From NCBI GenBank assembly GCA_024401995.1, contig JAKSJZ010000001.1:41113-105112 (forward strand): a DNA stretch of 64,000 nt. The letters run 5' to 3'. Below the pieces are notes generated by a model. The model searched no databases. It was not told the origin of the DNA and saw only the letters and a list, made by a program, of their open reading frames with translations. The DNA is from Bacteroidales bacterium (GTDB lineage: Bacteria > Bacteroidota > Bacteroidia > Bacteroidales > UBA932). The position numbers were made by a program, and so were the translations under genes. Below, piece after piece: positions 10,057 through 20,175 of this stretch (its first letter is position 1; each line of letters opens with the position of its first letter).

Positions 10057-10553
10057 CCTTTCCTTCTTGTGTACACTACAAACTCATATCTGAAACCCGT
10101 TTCTGCGTCCGTCTGCGTCGCGGAACGGGACGATTCCTCCCAAACTGAAGAATCGATGACGGGGAAGAAAACGTCCGCGTCCTTAACCTCCGTATGGACG
10201 TGGGTTATATACAGTTCGTCGGCAAAAGCCATCCCCGCCCTGTAGACGGAAGCGCCCCCTATGATGAAGCACCTCTCTGCCGTGGCTGCGACCGCAAAGG
10301 CCTCGTCAAAAGAATTGACACACACCACCCCCTCATCCGCTATCGGCCCGCCCCCGAGGTTGAGAACTATGTTCTTCCTGCCTTTCAACGGACGGAACGG
10401 GAGAGAAAAATAGGTGGTACGCCCCATAATCACCGGACAACCCGCGGTCGTTTTCCGGAAATACTGCAGATCTCCGGAGAGATGCCAGGGAAGCATTCCC
10501 TTCACACCTATCCCGAGGTTGTCCGCAACTGCCGCTATGATGCACTTTTTCAT
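10053..10553 (-). CDS. folA: Dihydrofolate reductase
   Basis: NADPH-dependent reduction of dihydrofolate to tetrahydrofolate. The protein is 166 aa, the normal size for chromosomal [17 protein letters not shown] carries the substrate-binding WHL and the catalytic acid D28. Cofactor motifs VIMGRTTY and [10 protein letters not shown] are present. It lies directly downstream of thyA with a 4-bp overlap, coupling regeneration of tetrahydrofolate to the thymidylate synthase reaction that consumes it. Confidence 0.96.
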   Translation of the reverse strand: MKKCIIAAVADNLGIGVKGMLPWHLSGDLQYFRKTTAGCPVIMGRTTYFSLPFRPLKGRKNIVLNLGGGPIADEGVVCVNSFDEAFAVAATAERCFIIGGASVYRAGMAFADELYITHVHTEVKDADVFFPVIDSSVWEESSRSATQTDAETGFRYEFVVYTRRKG

Positions 10554-11344
10554 ATTGCAACGGGGGCTTTTATCGCCGGCCAGGGATCATACCCCTCAAG
10601 CGAGAAGTCTTCGTATCTGAAGTCGAAGATACTCTTGACATCCGGGTTCAGAATCATCCGCGGAAGCGTCCGGGGCTCCCGGGAAAGCTGAAGGGTAGCC
10701 TGCTCCAAGTGGTTGAGGTACAGGTGAGTGTCACCTGTTGTATATACGAAGTCTCCGGGTTCAAGCCCGCAGACCTGGGCCAGCATCATCGTCAGGAGCG
10801 AATACGACGCGATGTTGAACGGCATACCAAGGAACGTGTCGGCGCTGCGCTGATAGAGCTGGCAGCTGAGGCGTCCGTCCGCCACATAGAACTGGAACAG
10901 ACAGTGGCAGGGCGGCAGGGCCATCCGGTCAACCTCTCCGGGGTTCCAGGCGCATACGATCATACGGCGCGAATCCGGACGCTTCTTCAAGTCCTCCACC
11001 ACATTGGCAAGCTGGTCTATGCTCCTTCCGTCCGGGGCCGGCCAGCTTCTCCACTGATGGCCATACACGGGCCCGAGATTGCCGTCGGCATCTGCCCACT
11101 CGTCCCATATACTCACCCCGTGCTCCTGTAGATATCTGACGTTGGTATCGCCGGCTATGAACCAGAGAAGTTCGTAGATGATGGACTTCAGGTGAACTTT
11201 CTTCGTGGTAAGCAGAGGGAAGCCCTCCGACAGGGGGAAACGCATCTGATGGCCGAAAACGCTTTTCGTTCCGACCCCGGTACGGTCCGTCTTGACGGCC
11301 CCGTCCTCCATAATGTGTTTCAAAAGGTCAAGATATTGTCTCAT
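10550..11344 (-). CDS. thyA: Thymidylate synthase (ThyA type)
   Basis: Makes dTMP from dUMP with methylenetetrahydrofolate. The length of 264 aa equals that of the E. coli enzyme. The catalytic cysteine C146 sits in [26 protein letters not shown] and the C-terminal IKAPVAI are conserved. It overlaps folA (downstream) and the DUF5106 lipoprotein gene (upstream) by 4 bp each. Confidence 0.97.
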   Translation of the reverse strand: MRQYLDLLKHIMEDGAVKTDRTGVGTKSVFGHQMRFPLSEGFPLLTTKKVHLKSIIYELLWFIAGDTNVRYLQEHGVSIWDEWADADGNLGPVYGHQWRSWPAPDGRSIDQLANVVEDLKKRPDSRRMIVCAWNPGEVDRMALPPCHCLFQFYVADGRLSCQLYQRSADTFLGMPFNIASYSLLTMMLAQVCGLEPGDFVYTTGDTHLYLNHLEQATLQLSREPRTLPRMILNPDVKSIFDFRYEDFSLEGYDPWPAIKAPVAI

Positions 11345-12297
11345 TCGCCGAAAAGATTGTCAAGATATTGCAGAACCCGCTCGACGGGAGCGTCCTTTAA
11401 AATAACCTTCTTCTCCCGATCCAAAAGATACAGTGACGGTATCGCCCTGACGTTGTAGAGTTCGTCCGTGCGAATCACCATCTTCGGGTCATATCCCACC
11501 ACCCAGTTGTCGGGATATGCCTTGACGTGCTTTCTCCAGGTGCGTACGTCCTCGTCTATGTAAACGCTCACCACCGCCAGATCGCCGGACGCAATGCGTG
11601 CGGAAATATAACTGCGGCTCTGTATCTGATCCTGAACCGTCTTGCAGTCGGCACAATCTGGATTGTTGAAGCAAAGCAGCGTATATCCGGCCTTTATCGC
11701 ATAAAGGGACGTCTGCGTACCGTTCGCCTTCCTTATCTTGAACTCCGGCACGAACATTCCGCGGCGGTTCAACTCACACATCCTTGTCTCGTATTCATAC
11801 GCCGGGCGCATATCCTCGGAGGTGTACTCCGAAACCGCCGCCGCCCTGACGAACGGCAGGTACAAGTCCTCATCCCTGACCGGGGAATTGGGGTCATACA
11901 TATACTTCGAGACCAAATCACACATAACGCGGTAACACCGCGACGCGGTATCTTCGGCCTGTTTCCTCTCGAGAGCCGAAAACAATCCGAGGACACCGGC
12001 CTGCGCCTCCTCAAGACCTATTCCTTCGCTGAGTTGGATAAAATCGGCAAGAGCCTGCTCCACTTGTGCGGCAGGGACGCCAAGTACCGTCGCCGTATCG
12101 GTGGGGCCGTCGAGCGCGAAGAACTCCTCCCAATAATGGGCCTGCGCAAACAGGGCCCTCTCCTCCGGCTCCATTATCACCGCCGGAACCTCAACGAGCG
12201 GAAACCCGTCGTGATGCTGCGCCTCCTGCCGCCCCTTGCACGAAGCAAGGGCCAGCGCTATCAGCAATCCCGGGAGTATTCTCTTCGCTACCGCCAT
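11341..12297 (-). CDS. DUF5106 lipoprotein with thioredoxin-like domain
   Basis: Predicted exported lipoprotein of 318 aa. A short signal peptide ends in the lipobox LALASC (Cys20). The middle region, with [18 protein letters not shown] (133-150), resembles the DUF5106 domain found in Bacteroidales. The C-terminal half is thioredoxin-like with CADC (C215, C218) after FNNPD and a cis-proline loop [11 protein letters not shown]. It probably performs thiol-disulfide exchange in the periplasm, by analogy with TlpA-like proteins; no substrate is evident. It is first in the cluster and overlaps thyA by 4 bp. Two TAAATTTG -7 elements on the minus strand (12305-12312 and 12315-12322) lie just upstream, without clear -33 boxes. 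Confidence 0.85.
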   Translation of the reverse strand: MAVAKRILPGLLIALALASCKGRQEAQHHDGFPLVEVPAVIMEPEERALFAQAHYWEEFFALDGPTDTATVLGVPAAQVEQALADFIQLSEGIGLEEAQAGVLGLFSALERKQAEDTASRCYRVMCDLVSKYMYDPNSPVRDEDLYLPFVRAAAVSEYTSEDMRPAYEYETRMCELNRRGMFVPEFKIRKANGTQTSLYAIKAGYTLLCFNNPDCADCKTVQDQIQSRSYISARIASGDLAVVSVYIDEDVRTWRKHVKAYPDNWVVGYDPKMVIRTDELYNVRAIPSLYLLDREKKVILKDAPVERVLQYLDNLFGE

Positions 12298-12348
12298 AAA
12301 CGCACAAATTTAACCAAATTTATTAAATTTGCTACCCACGCCGACGAC

Positions 12349-15063
12349 ATGAAGTTCAAACCCGCATCATCTGTTTTTCTTTTTCTCCTGCTCTGTACGG
12401 ACATCTCCGCACAGTTCAGTGTCGGCGGGACAGACCCGGCCTCCGTCCGCTGGTCTGAAATCGAAGGCAGCCACTATCGCGTGATTTACCCGCGTGGGAT
12501 GGATTCCCTCGGGCGGGTATTTGCGGTCGAATTGGAGCGCTATGCGCCGCTTGTCGGCAAATCGGCGGGAATGGACCCGGCCTCCGGGGCACGCAACAAA
12601 CTGCCCGTTATTCTACACCCATACATATCCCAGTCGAACGGCGTGGTCACCTGGACACCGCGGCGTATGAACCTTTATACAACTCCCGCATGGCTGGGCT
12701 CTTCGGCATATCCCTGGCACAGCCAGCTGGCTGTCCACGAGGGGCGGCACGCGGCCCAGATGCAGGCCGGGCACGACAGGCGCTACCTGTGCTTCCGCAT
12801 CCTGTCCGGAGAAATCTTCGAAGGCCTGTACGCCTCCCTGTACGGCGGGCCGTTCTTTCTTGAAGGGGATGCCGTGGCGACGGAGTATGAGCTCTGCCAT
12901 TCCGGCCGGGCACAGGAGGCGGACTTTCTGGAATACTGGCGGGTATGCTCGTCAGCCGGGGAGAGGCGGGACCTCTGGCAGTGGGTGTACGGCTCCCAGC
13001 GCAGATATTCACCGGATCATTATCGGCCCGGATTCGTTCTTAATGCCGGAATGCGTTCCGTCTTCGGCGTGGAAGACTTCACAAAGCGCTTCTATGACAG
13101 GGCGCGGGACAAGTTCCTCCCTTTCTTCAATCTGCAGAAAACGGTAAAGGAGACGACCGGGCTGAAACTTCGTGACGCTTTCTCCGTCATCTGTGACTCC
13201 CTCGACGTGTTCTGGGAAAAGGATGCCGCCGGACGCGGGCCTTTCGTCCCCTTCAGTACAATATCGCCCGCACCGGAAAGATATGCCGACTACCACGGGA
13301 CCGCCCTGCTTGGGGCCCGCCCCGTAAGCATCCGTACCTCCATCTCCCGTCCGACGGAACTGGTTGACCCGGACGGAAAGTCCTTCGGCGTCTTTTCCTC
13401 TTCGGTCCGGAGGCTGCGCCAGGCTCCCGACGGAAGAATCTATTGGACGGAAATCGTCCCCGACCGCCGGTGGAGCCTGCGCTCCTACAGCGATATCTTC
13501 TTTATGGGGCCGGACCATAAAAAGGGAAGACTTACCAGGCGCACCCGTTTCTTCTCCATCTCCCCCTCTCCGGACGGGGCCCGGATCTGCGCATCGGCCC
13601 TTCCCCCGCAGGGCGGTTCGGCGGTCGTGATTCTGGACGTGCGGACCGGGAAGGAAACCGGACGAATTCCCGCCCCGGACAGTCTGCAGATCGCAGAGGT
13701 GGAGTGGCTGGACAGCGGAAATATCCTTGCATCCGCAATCTGCGGGAAAGGAATCGGCCTTTTTGACGTGACGGACAACTTCCGGGAAGTCCTCGCTCCG
13801 CAGCAATCGTCAATATCGGAACTCTGGCACAAATCGGACACCCTGTTTTTCACGTCGGATCTTTCCGGTGTCAATGAACTTTATGCCCTGTCCGGAGAAA
13901 AGGGGCAGGCTTTCCGGCTGACGTCCACGAGGCACGGGGCGTCCTCGTTCGCGATGAACGAAAGTGGGGACACCCTCTATGCCTCCATTCCCGGAGTGGA
14001 CGGGCGCCTGGTCGGAAGCGCCGCTGTCCGCGACCTCCCGGCCCCGGCCCCGGCAGATTTCTCCACTCCGCCCCCGGCTCCGTTCCGGAACGGATTCCCC
14101 GCCGAAGCGGCCGTGCCTGCGGACAATGACAGCCCGGAAATCTCAGAACCGAAAAATTATGTGAAAGGCGCCCATTTACTGCACTTCCATTCCTGGCTGC
14201 CGGTTTGCGCCGCCTTCGATTCCGAGAGCTCAATAAGCTTCGAGACCATTATGCAGCAGGCGGGACTTGGAGCCACCGCTTATTTCCAGAACGAACTCGG
14301 TACCGCCTACGGGTATGTCGCATACAAAGCCTCTCCCGGCAGTCCGAAATGGACTCATACGGGCCTTGCGTCCTTCACATATACCGGTCTTTATCCCGTA
14401 TTCGAGACCAAGCTGTCGATAAGTTCCGAAAGTTCGGTCAGCCTGAAGGCCTACATCCCCTTCAACTTCAGTTCCGGAGGATGGACACGCGGCCTCATAC
14501 CGCAGATAACGGGGACCTATGCGCTGCGTTTCGGCACCGCCGCCTGGGGATATTCCGTCAATGCCTCCCTGAGGGGCTATACGATGTTGCCGGCCCCGTC
14601 GTCCTGCATTTATCCGAAACTGGGTATCGGCGGGCAGGTCGGGTTCGCCGCAAACCGCGAGCTACAGGAAATCTATTCGAAAATTTACGGGTATCTGCCG
14701 GGCTTCCACGAGACTCACGGCATAAGCCTGTCCGTGTTCAACGAATACCTCCTGAACGGCAACGACCTGCTGTCCGCAACCCTGGATTACGCAATTCCGT
14801 TCGGTTCGGTGGACTGGGGAGGGATGAGTCCGGTAGCCTATGTGCGCAACTTCGAACTCATACCGCACGCCGAAATGGCCTGCGGCTTTATGAAAGGGAA
14901 GGACAGTTCGCTGGCCGGCGGTGTCGGAACCGTCTTCGACGTGGTCCTCGGCAACCTTGCCTTCATCCCGTTCACAACCAGGATAGGCGTAAGCTACACT
15001 TATCTCTTCGGGGACGTCAACAGACACCACTCCGTAAACCTCGTGTTCTCAATAGACCTCTGA
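12349..15063 (+). CDS. Predicted secreted HExxH metallopeptidase with beta-propeller and outer-membrane barrel
   Basis: Protein of 904 aa starting at the ATG at 12349 (signal peptide MKFKPASSVFLFLLLCTDIS, cleavage about AQ). Residues 35-190 resemble the peptidase MA-like fold: WSEIEGSHYRVIYP, then the zinc motif HEGRH (130-134) and a probable third ligand E172 in FFLEGDAVATE. The middle shows TolB/PD40-like propeller repeats such as FFTSDLSGVNELYALSG. From about residue 600 the sequence alternates aromatic and polar residues as in transmembrane beta-strands, ending in NLVFSIDL. I infer a cell-surface or periplasmic protease tethered by its own barrel. It could equally be an inactive structural relative. 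The CpXC gene follows after 1 bp. Confidence 0.7.
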   Translation: MKFKPASSVFLFLLLCTDISAQFSVGGTDPASVRWSEIEGSHYRVIYPRGMDSLGRVFAVELERYAPLVGKSAGMDPASGARNKLPVILHPYISQSNGVVTWTPRRMNLYTTPAWLGSSAYPWHSQLAVHEGRHAAQMQAGHDRRYLCFRILSGEIFEGLYASLYGGPFFLEGDAVATEYELCHSGRAQEADFLEYWRVCSSAGERRDLWQWVYGSQRRYSPDHYRPGFVLNAGMRSVFGVEDFTKRFYDRARDKFLPFFNLQKTVKETTGLKLRDAFSVICDSLDVFWEKDAAGRGPFVPFSTISPAPERYADYHGTALLGARPVSIRTSISRPTELVDPDGKSFGVFSSSVRRLRQAPDGRIYWTEIVPDRRWSLRSYSDIFFMGPDHKKGRLTRRTRFFSISPSPDGARICASALPPQGGSAVVILDVRTGKETGRIPAPDSLQIAEVEWLDSGNILASAICGKGIGLFDVTDNFREVLAPQQSSISELWHKSDTLFFTSDLSGVNELYALSGEKGQAFRLTSTRHGASSFAMNESGDTLYASIPGVDGRLVGSAAVRDLPAPAPADFSTPPPAPFRNGFPAEAAVPADNDSPEISEPKNYVKGAHLLHFHSWLPVCAAFDSESSISFETIMQQAGLGATAYFQNELGTAYGYVAYKASPGSPKWTHTGLASFTYTGLYPVFETKLSISSESSVSLKAYIPFNFSSGGWTRGLIPQITGTYALRFGTAAWGYSVNASLRGYTMLPAPSSCIYPKLGIGGQVGFAANRELQEIYSKIYGYLPGFHETHGISLSVFNEYLLNGNDLLSATLDYAIPFGSVDWGGMSPVAYVRNFELIPHAEMACGFMKGKDSSLAGGVGTVFDVVLGNLAFIPFTTRIGVSYTYLFGDVNRHHSVNLVFSIDL

Positions 15064-15064
15064 T

Positions 15065-15640
15065 ATGCTGGATTTCACCTGCCCGTCGTGCAACCATTGC
15101 GAATCGCTGGACATACCGGCCCTTGTAAACGTCAGGACCAATCCCGAACTGAAGGAAAGCATTATGGACGGGAGTTTCTTCCTGCACGAATGCCCCGCCT
15201 GCGGGGCTTCGGTGCTGCTTAAATTCCCGTTCAGCTATGTGGACCCCGACAAAAGATTTCTGGTCCGCCTGTCCGGGGAAGAGACGCGGCTGTCGCTTGA
15301 TGATGATTTCGTGGGACGGCGGGTTGTCGAGGTTGGGGACCTTCTGGAAAAAGTCCGCATCCTGGATGCAGAACTTGACGATATTGCCGTCGAACTGGTC
15401 AAATACGTGACCTCCAACGATATGAATATCCACACCCGCCTGTGGTTCAGCAAACAGGATCCCGTTGACGGCAACCTGACGTTCGCCTACGCGGCGGACG
15501 GCGAACTGAAAGCGCTGAGCGTGGGGGCGGGGGTATATGAGAATTGCTGCGGCATCGTGGCGCGCACCCCGGAATTCAAAGAAAAATCCACCGGACTCGC
15601 GCTTGTGGATGACCGGTGGATCGACTCGTTTATGCGTTAG
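15065..15640 (+). CDS. CpXC domain protein
   Basis: Small cytoplasmic protein of 191 aa with no signal peptide. Two CxxC pairs, CPSC (C6, C9) and CPAC (C43, C46), form the probable zinc ribbon of the CpXC domain. The C-terminal half (VRILDAELDDIAVELVKY onward) resembles the rest of this family. Function is unknown. It begins 1 bp after the upstream metallopeptidase-like gene and is probably co-transcribed. Its 3' end overlaps the convergent galK by 11 bp. Confidence 0.75.
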   Translation: MLDFTCPSCNHCESLDIPALVNVRTNPELKESIMDGSFFLHECPACGASVLLKFPFSYVDPDKRFLVRLSGEETRLSLDDDFVGRRVVEVGDLLEKVRILDAELDDIAVELVKYVTSNDMNIHTRLWFSKQDPVDGNLTFAYAADGELKALSVGAGVYENCCGIVARTPEFKEKSTGLALVDDRWIDSFMR

Positions 15641-16790
15641 CGGGAAGCTTCCTTGCTCCGTCGCTCACCACGACGTCATAGAACTTGGGCTCGTGGCCGA
15701 ACCGGGCCGTGAACTGCTCCCTTGCGGCTTTTACAAAATCATCGTAAAGCTCGTTCTTCACAAGGTTGATGGTGCATCCGCCGAAGCCGCCGCCCATAAC
15801 GCGCGACCCGGTGACATCCATCCTGCGTGCAAGCTTGTTCAGGAAGTCAAGTTCGTCGCAGCTCACCTCATAAAGACGGCTCAGGCCGAAATGCGTCTGA
15901 TACATCATCTCTCCCACGGTCTCGTAGTCGTCGCGCTCTAGGGCGTCGCAGACGTCAAGCACTCTCTGAACCTCTCCAATAACGTACTCCGCGCGAAGGA
16001 AATCCTCTTCGGGAATGTTGTCCCTTACCTCATCGAGCCAAACCCTCTTCGCGTCGCTGAGGAATTCCACCTCGGGATGATTCTTGCGGATGGCGGCGGC
16101 GGCGTTCTCGCAGGACGCCCTGCGCTTGTTGTATGCCGAGCTGGCCAGCTCGTGCTTCACGCAGGAGTCTATGAGAAGAAGCCTGTACCCCTTCGGATTG
16201 AACGGGAAATACTTGTACTCCAGAGTCTTGCAATTCAGACGGATAAGCGAACCCGCCTTGCCGAAGCAGGAGGCGAACTGGTCCATAATCCCGCACTTCA
16301 CGCCGCAGTAATTATGCTCCGTGCTCTGCCCTATCTTCGCAAGTTCGAACTTGTCAAGCCCGTTGCCGTTCATCTCGTTGATGGCGAAGGCAAACACGCT
16401 CTCGAGCGCGGCGGAAGACGAAAGCCCCGCCCCAAGGGGGACATCCCCCGCAAAAACGGCGTCGAAGCCGGCAACCTTCCCTCCCCGCTTGAGCGTTTCG
16501 CGGCATACGCCGAAAACATAGCAGGCCCAGGCCTGTGACGGCTTGTCCTGTTCGGCAAGCCCGAATTCCGACCTCTCGTTGTAGTCGACGGAGAAAAGCC
16601 GGACCTTGTCCGTTCCGTTGGGTTTGATCCGGGCAAGGATACCCTTGTCTATTGCACCGGGGAAAACATAACCTCCATTATAATCGGTATGCTCCCCTAT
16701 AAGATTGATTCTGCCGGAAGCGGCATACGTCGCGCCGCCCTCTCCGAAGAGGGCCGCGAACTTCTCCTGAATTTTTTTGTTCATTTCCAT
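15630..16790 (-). CDS. galK: Galactokinase
   Basis: Phosphorylates alpha-D-galactose to galactose 1-phosphate, first committed step of the Leloir pathway. The protein is 386 aa and a GHMP kinase. The galactokinase signature GRINLIGEHTDYNGG spans residues 26-40, the ATP loop is GDVPLGAGLSSSAALE, and the C-terminal motif is MGGGFGGCTIN. The ATG at 16784 (two codons later) is an alternative start. A minus-strand -7 element TATATTTG at 16795-16802 sits right upstream, so the leader would be very short. It is divergent from susC; galT and galE are not in the window. Confidence 0.95.
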   Translation of the reverse strand: MEMNKKIQEKFAALFGEGGATYAASGRINLIGEHTDYNGGYVFPGAIDKGILARIKPNGTDKVRLFSVDYNERSEFGLAEQDKPSQAWACYVFGVCRETLKRGGKVAGFDAVFAGDVPLGAGLSSSAALESVFAFAINEMNGNGLDKFELAKIGQSTEHNYCGVKCGIMDQFASCFGKAGSLIRLNCKTLEYKYFPFNPKGYRLLLIDSCVKHELASSAYNKRRASCENAAAAIRKNHPEVEFLSDAKRVWLDEVRDNIPEEDFLRAEYVIGEVQRVLDVCDALERDDYETVGEMMYQTHFGLSRLYEVSCDELDFLNKLARRMDVTGSRVMGGGFGGCTINLVKNELYDDFVKAAREQFTARFGHEPKFYDVVVSDGARKLPANA

Positions 16791-16821
16791 ACTGCAAATA
16801 TAAAAATTATTTACCTTTATG

Positions 16822-16851
16822 CCTGTCTTTGCTTTCACTTTGCAAGACAGG
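16822..16851. promoter_or_regulatory. Inverted repeat between galK and susC
   Basis: CCTGTCTTTGC (16822-16832) and TGCAAGACAGG (16841-16851) form an inverted repeat with one bulged T and an 8-nt centre. It lies in the 94-bp divergent intergenic region, upstream of both start codons. It could be an operator for a locus regulator or a 5'-UTR hairpin of the susC transcript; nothing in the sequence decides which. Confidence 0.45.
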
Positions 16852-16884
16852 ACTTTATAACCAACATTCATTTTCGGTGACCTT

Positions 16885-19800
16885 ATGAAAGGACTATTTT
16901 CCGCCGCTCTCGCACTGACGTTCTGTATGGCGATGGCGGCACAAACGCACACAATCACCGGCGTGGTGGTTGACCGGGCGGGGGAGCCCGTTATCGGGGC
17001 CTCCATCCTGGAACTCTCGGTCTCTCCGACCAACGGAACGGTGTCCGACATCGACGGCACCTTCTCCCTTTCCGTCAGGGCCGGCGCGACCATCGAAGTC
17101 TCTTCGATCGGCTATGTCACCCGCGACATTGCGGTCGGGGACAGGACAACCTTCGACGTCGTGCTCGATGATGACACCCAGCTTCTGGACGAAGTCGTGG
17201 TCGTCGGCTACGGCACCCAGAAGAAGAGCGACCTTACCGGCGCGCTGAGCGTGGTGGAAGCCAAGGACCTCAAGGACAGGACCTCGCTCGATGTGGCCCA
17301 TATGCTTCAGGGCACGATTCCCGGACTTAACATCTCCAGTCCGACCGGACGCCCCGGACAGGCCGCCGACATAAATATCCGAGGATGGAACTCCATCAAC
17401 GGAGGAAGCCCGCTTGTCCTGGTGGACGGGGTCGAGGGCAACCTCCAGCAGGTCAGCGCAACCGATATCGAGTCCATCACCGTCATCAAGGATGCCGCCG
17501 CCGCTGCTGTTTATGGTGCCCGCGCATCGTTCGGAGTCATCCTGGTGACTACCCGCAACGGAAACGCCGGGGACGGCAAACCCACTCTTTCCTATAGCGG
17601 CCGCTTCGGATTCACCGCCCCCACTACAAGCACGGAGTATGAAACCCGCGGGTATTTTTCCGCCCTTGTGAACAACAAGTTCTTTTCGACCTATGACCCT
17701 GCCGGGTATGTCCATTACTCCGATGCGGATATGGAGGAACTCTGGGCCAGACGCAACGACGTAGTCGAAAATCCTGACCGCCCCTGGACCGTGATCTCGG
17801 TCGAGAACGGCAAGAAGGTTTACAACTACTATGCGAACACGGACTGGTACCACTATCTGTACCGCGACCTGAAGCCCACGCAAAGCCATTCCGTCACCCT
17901 TTCCGGGGGCGCGGAAAAATTCAAGTACCTCCTGTCGGGCTCCTACAATCAGGAGCAGGGCATGTTCCGGGAGAACCCGGACGTGTATAACAAGTACAAC
18001 CTCCGCAGCAAACTGTCGCTCGACGTCACGAAGTGGCTGAACATCAACAACAACACCAGCTTCTTCACAAGCAACTACTCCTACCCGGGGGCAAGCGGGG
18101 CCAACAGCACCTTCGACAAGATGCACAACCACGCTCTCGCCTGTTTCCCCACCCACAACCCCGACGGGACGGAGATATACACCTCAAAATACAACACCTA
18201 CACGCTGATGGACGGCTACCATATGGCGGTGAACAACCCCAACTTCAACAATACGGAAAAAATCACCACCGTTTCAAATACCGTCGAACTGACCATCCAC
18301 CCGATAAAGCAGCTGGAACTGAAAGGCAACTACACATATACCTTCTACCATCTCGCCGCAACCAACCGGTCTGTAAATGCAAGCTACTCTGAAACTCCCG
18401 ACAAGATTCTGACACTTTCCACCGGCATCTTCGAGAACAAGCTGTCGGAAAAGGCAAACACCCACAATTACCATTCGGTAAACCTCTACGGGACCTATTC
18501 CGACACTTTTGCGGAAGCGCACAATCTCAAGGTGATGGCCGGATTCAACTATGAGACCAAACACCTGAAAGATATCGGGGCGCGGGGATGGTATCTTATC
18601 TCCGAAACGCTGGACGACCTCAGCCTGACCGGTATCGACGAAAACGGGGACAGGCGAACCGAAGTCTCCGGGGGGCAGAACGAATATGCCGTCGCCGGCT
18701 TCTTCGGGCGCGTGAACTACGACTACAAGGGAAAGTATCTGCTCGAGGTCAGCGGCCGCTATGACGGCTCATCCCGCTTTGCACAGGCAAGCCGCTGGGG
18801 CTTCTTCCCCTCCGGGTCGCTCGGATGGAAGATTTCCGAAGAGGATTTCTTCTCCCCCGCGAAGGATGTCATGAACCTTCTCAAGCTGCGGTACTCATTC
18901 GGCCGCCTGGGCAACCAGCAGGTCGGGTACTACGATTACCTGCGCACCGTGACGATAGGGACCCAGACCTATCTGTTCGGCGGAATGAAGCCCATTTCGG
19001 CGAGCATTTCCGCCCCCAACTCGACAGACCTCACCTGGGAAACCATTTCGCAGCACAACGTCGGTGTCGATATGGCCCTGCTCGACAACAGGCTCACATT
19101 CACCGGAGAGGCCTACATCCGCGACACAAAGGATATGCTTACGGCCGGTATCGCCCTGCCGGCAATATACGGAGCCGACTCCCCGAAGATGAACGCCGCC
19201 GACCTCCGCACGAAGGGTTACGAACTGTCCGTCAACTGGAGAGACCAGTTCACCATCGGACAGCATCAGTTCGAATACAACATCGGCGTCAATTTCAATG
19301 ACTATGTCAGCCATATCACCAGATTTGACAACCCGGAGAAAGCCTTTGCCAAAAACTACTGGGAAGGTATGCAGTACGGTGAAATCTGGGGTTACCATAT
19401 CGAGGGCCTGTTCGCAAGCGACGCCGAGGCTGCCTCCCGGCCGGTTGACCAGGCCATCGTGAACAAGATTATCCGCGACAGTTCGGGCGAAAAGGGCCTC
19501 AGGGCCGGAGACCTGATGTTCGCCGACCTGAACGGCAACGGCAGGATTGACGTTGGCGCCAACACCGTCAACGACTCCGGAGACCGCAGGATAATCGGCA
19601 ACAGCCAGCCGCGCTACGTCTTCGGCATCAATCTCGGAGCGAAATACTTCGGATTTGACCTGTCCATATTCCTGCAGGGTGTGGGCCGCCAGGACTGGTA
19701 TCCTTCGAGCGAGGCGTCCTCCTTCTGGTTCACCTACAACCGTCCTTACGCCACCCTGATTCCGAAGAACTTCCTGGATGACTGCTGGAGCGAGGAAAAC

Positions 19801-20172
19801 CCCGGGGCCTACTATCCGCGTCCGAGGGGTTATGTCGCGCTCAGCGAGGATCGTGAGCTTGGAGCGGTCAATGACCGTTATCTGCAGAACATCGCCTACT
19901 GCCGCCTGAAGAACGTCACCTTCGGCTATACCATTCCGGAGAAACTTCTCAGCAGGGTGAAGATAAAGAACCTCAGGGTTTATTTCTCGGGCGAAAACCT
20001 GGCCTATATTGCGCCGGGCCTTCACAGCAAATACATCGACCCGGAACAGGCCAGCGCTGCGGCTGCAGCCCTTGTCACGACCGCAAACGGCCGGTCTTCG
20101 AGCGAAGCGGCAAGACTGAGGACCTACCCCTGGCAGAAGACAATAATGTTCGGCATCGACCTCTCCTTCTAA
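16885..20172 (+). CDS. SusC-like TonB-dependent outer-membrane transporter
   Basis: Glycan-importing porin of 1095 aa. It has a signal peptide (1-20, ending MAAQ), then a carboxypeptidase-regulatory-like domain (TITGVVVDRAGEPVIGASIL), a TonB-box-like stretch LDEVVVVGYGTQ (101-112), the plug domain and a large 22-strand-type barrel. The C-terminus PWQKTIMFGIDLSF ends in phenylalanine as usual for barrel insertion. The SusD partner follows after 3 bp. No hybrid two-component system, ECF sigma factor or anti-sigma gene is next to it. The substrate is not deducible; the adjacent phosphodiester glycosidase suggests a phosphodiester-linked glycan. Confidence 0.95.
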   Translation: MKGLFSAALALTFCMAMAAQTHTITGVVVDRAGEPVIGASILELSVSPTNGTVSDIDGTFSLSVRAGATIEVSSIGYVTRDIAVGDRTTFDVVLDDDTQLLDEVVVVGYGTQKKSDLTGALSVVEAKDLKDRTSLDVAHMLQGTIPGLNISSPTGRPGQAADINIRGWNSINGGSPLVLVDGVEGNLQQVSATDIESITVIKDAAAAAVYGARASFGVILVTTRNGNAGDGKPTLSYSGRFGFTAPTTSTEYETRGYFSALVNNKFFSTYDPAGYVHYSDADMEELWARRNDVVENPDRPWTVISVENGKKVYNYYANTDWYHYLYRDLKPTQSHSVTLSGGAEKFKYLLSGSYNQEQGMFRENPDVYNKYNLRSKLSLDVTKWLNINNNTSFFTSNYSYPGASGANSTFDKMHNHALACFPTHNPDGTEIYTSKYNTYTLMDGYHMAVNNPNFNNTEKITTVSNTVELTIHPIKQLELKGNYTYTFYHLAATNRSVNASYSETPDKILTLSTGIFENKLSEKANTHNYHSVNLYGTYSDTFAEAHNLKVMAGFNYETKHLKDIGARGWYLISETLDDLSLTGIDENGDRRTEVSGGQNEYAVAGFFGRVNYDYKGKYLLEVSGRYDGSSRFAQASRWGFFPSGSLGWKISEEDFFSPAKDVMNLLKLRYSFGRLGNQQVGYYDYLRTVTIGTQTYLFGGMKPISASISAPNSTDLTWETISQHNVGVDMALLDNRLTFTGEAYIRDTKDMLTAGIALPAIYGADSPKMNAADLRTKGYELSVNWRDQFTIGQHQFEYNIGVNFNDYVSHITRFDNPEKAFAKNYWEGMQYGEIWGYHIEGLFASDAEAASRPVDQAIVNKIIRDSSGEKGLRAGDLMFADLNGNGRIDVGANTVNDSGDRRIIGNSQPRYVFGINLGAKYFGFDLSIFLQGVGRQDWYPSSEASSFWFTYNRPYATLIPKNFLDDCWSEENPGAYYPRPRGYVALSEDRELGAVNDRYLQNIAYCRLKNVTFGYTIPEKLLSRVKIKNLRVYFSGENLAYIAPGLHSKYIDPEQASAAAAALVTTANGRSSSEAARLRTYPWQKTIMFGIDLSF

Positions 20173-20175
20173 AAT

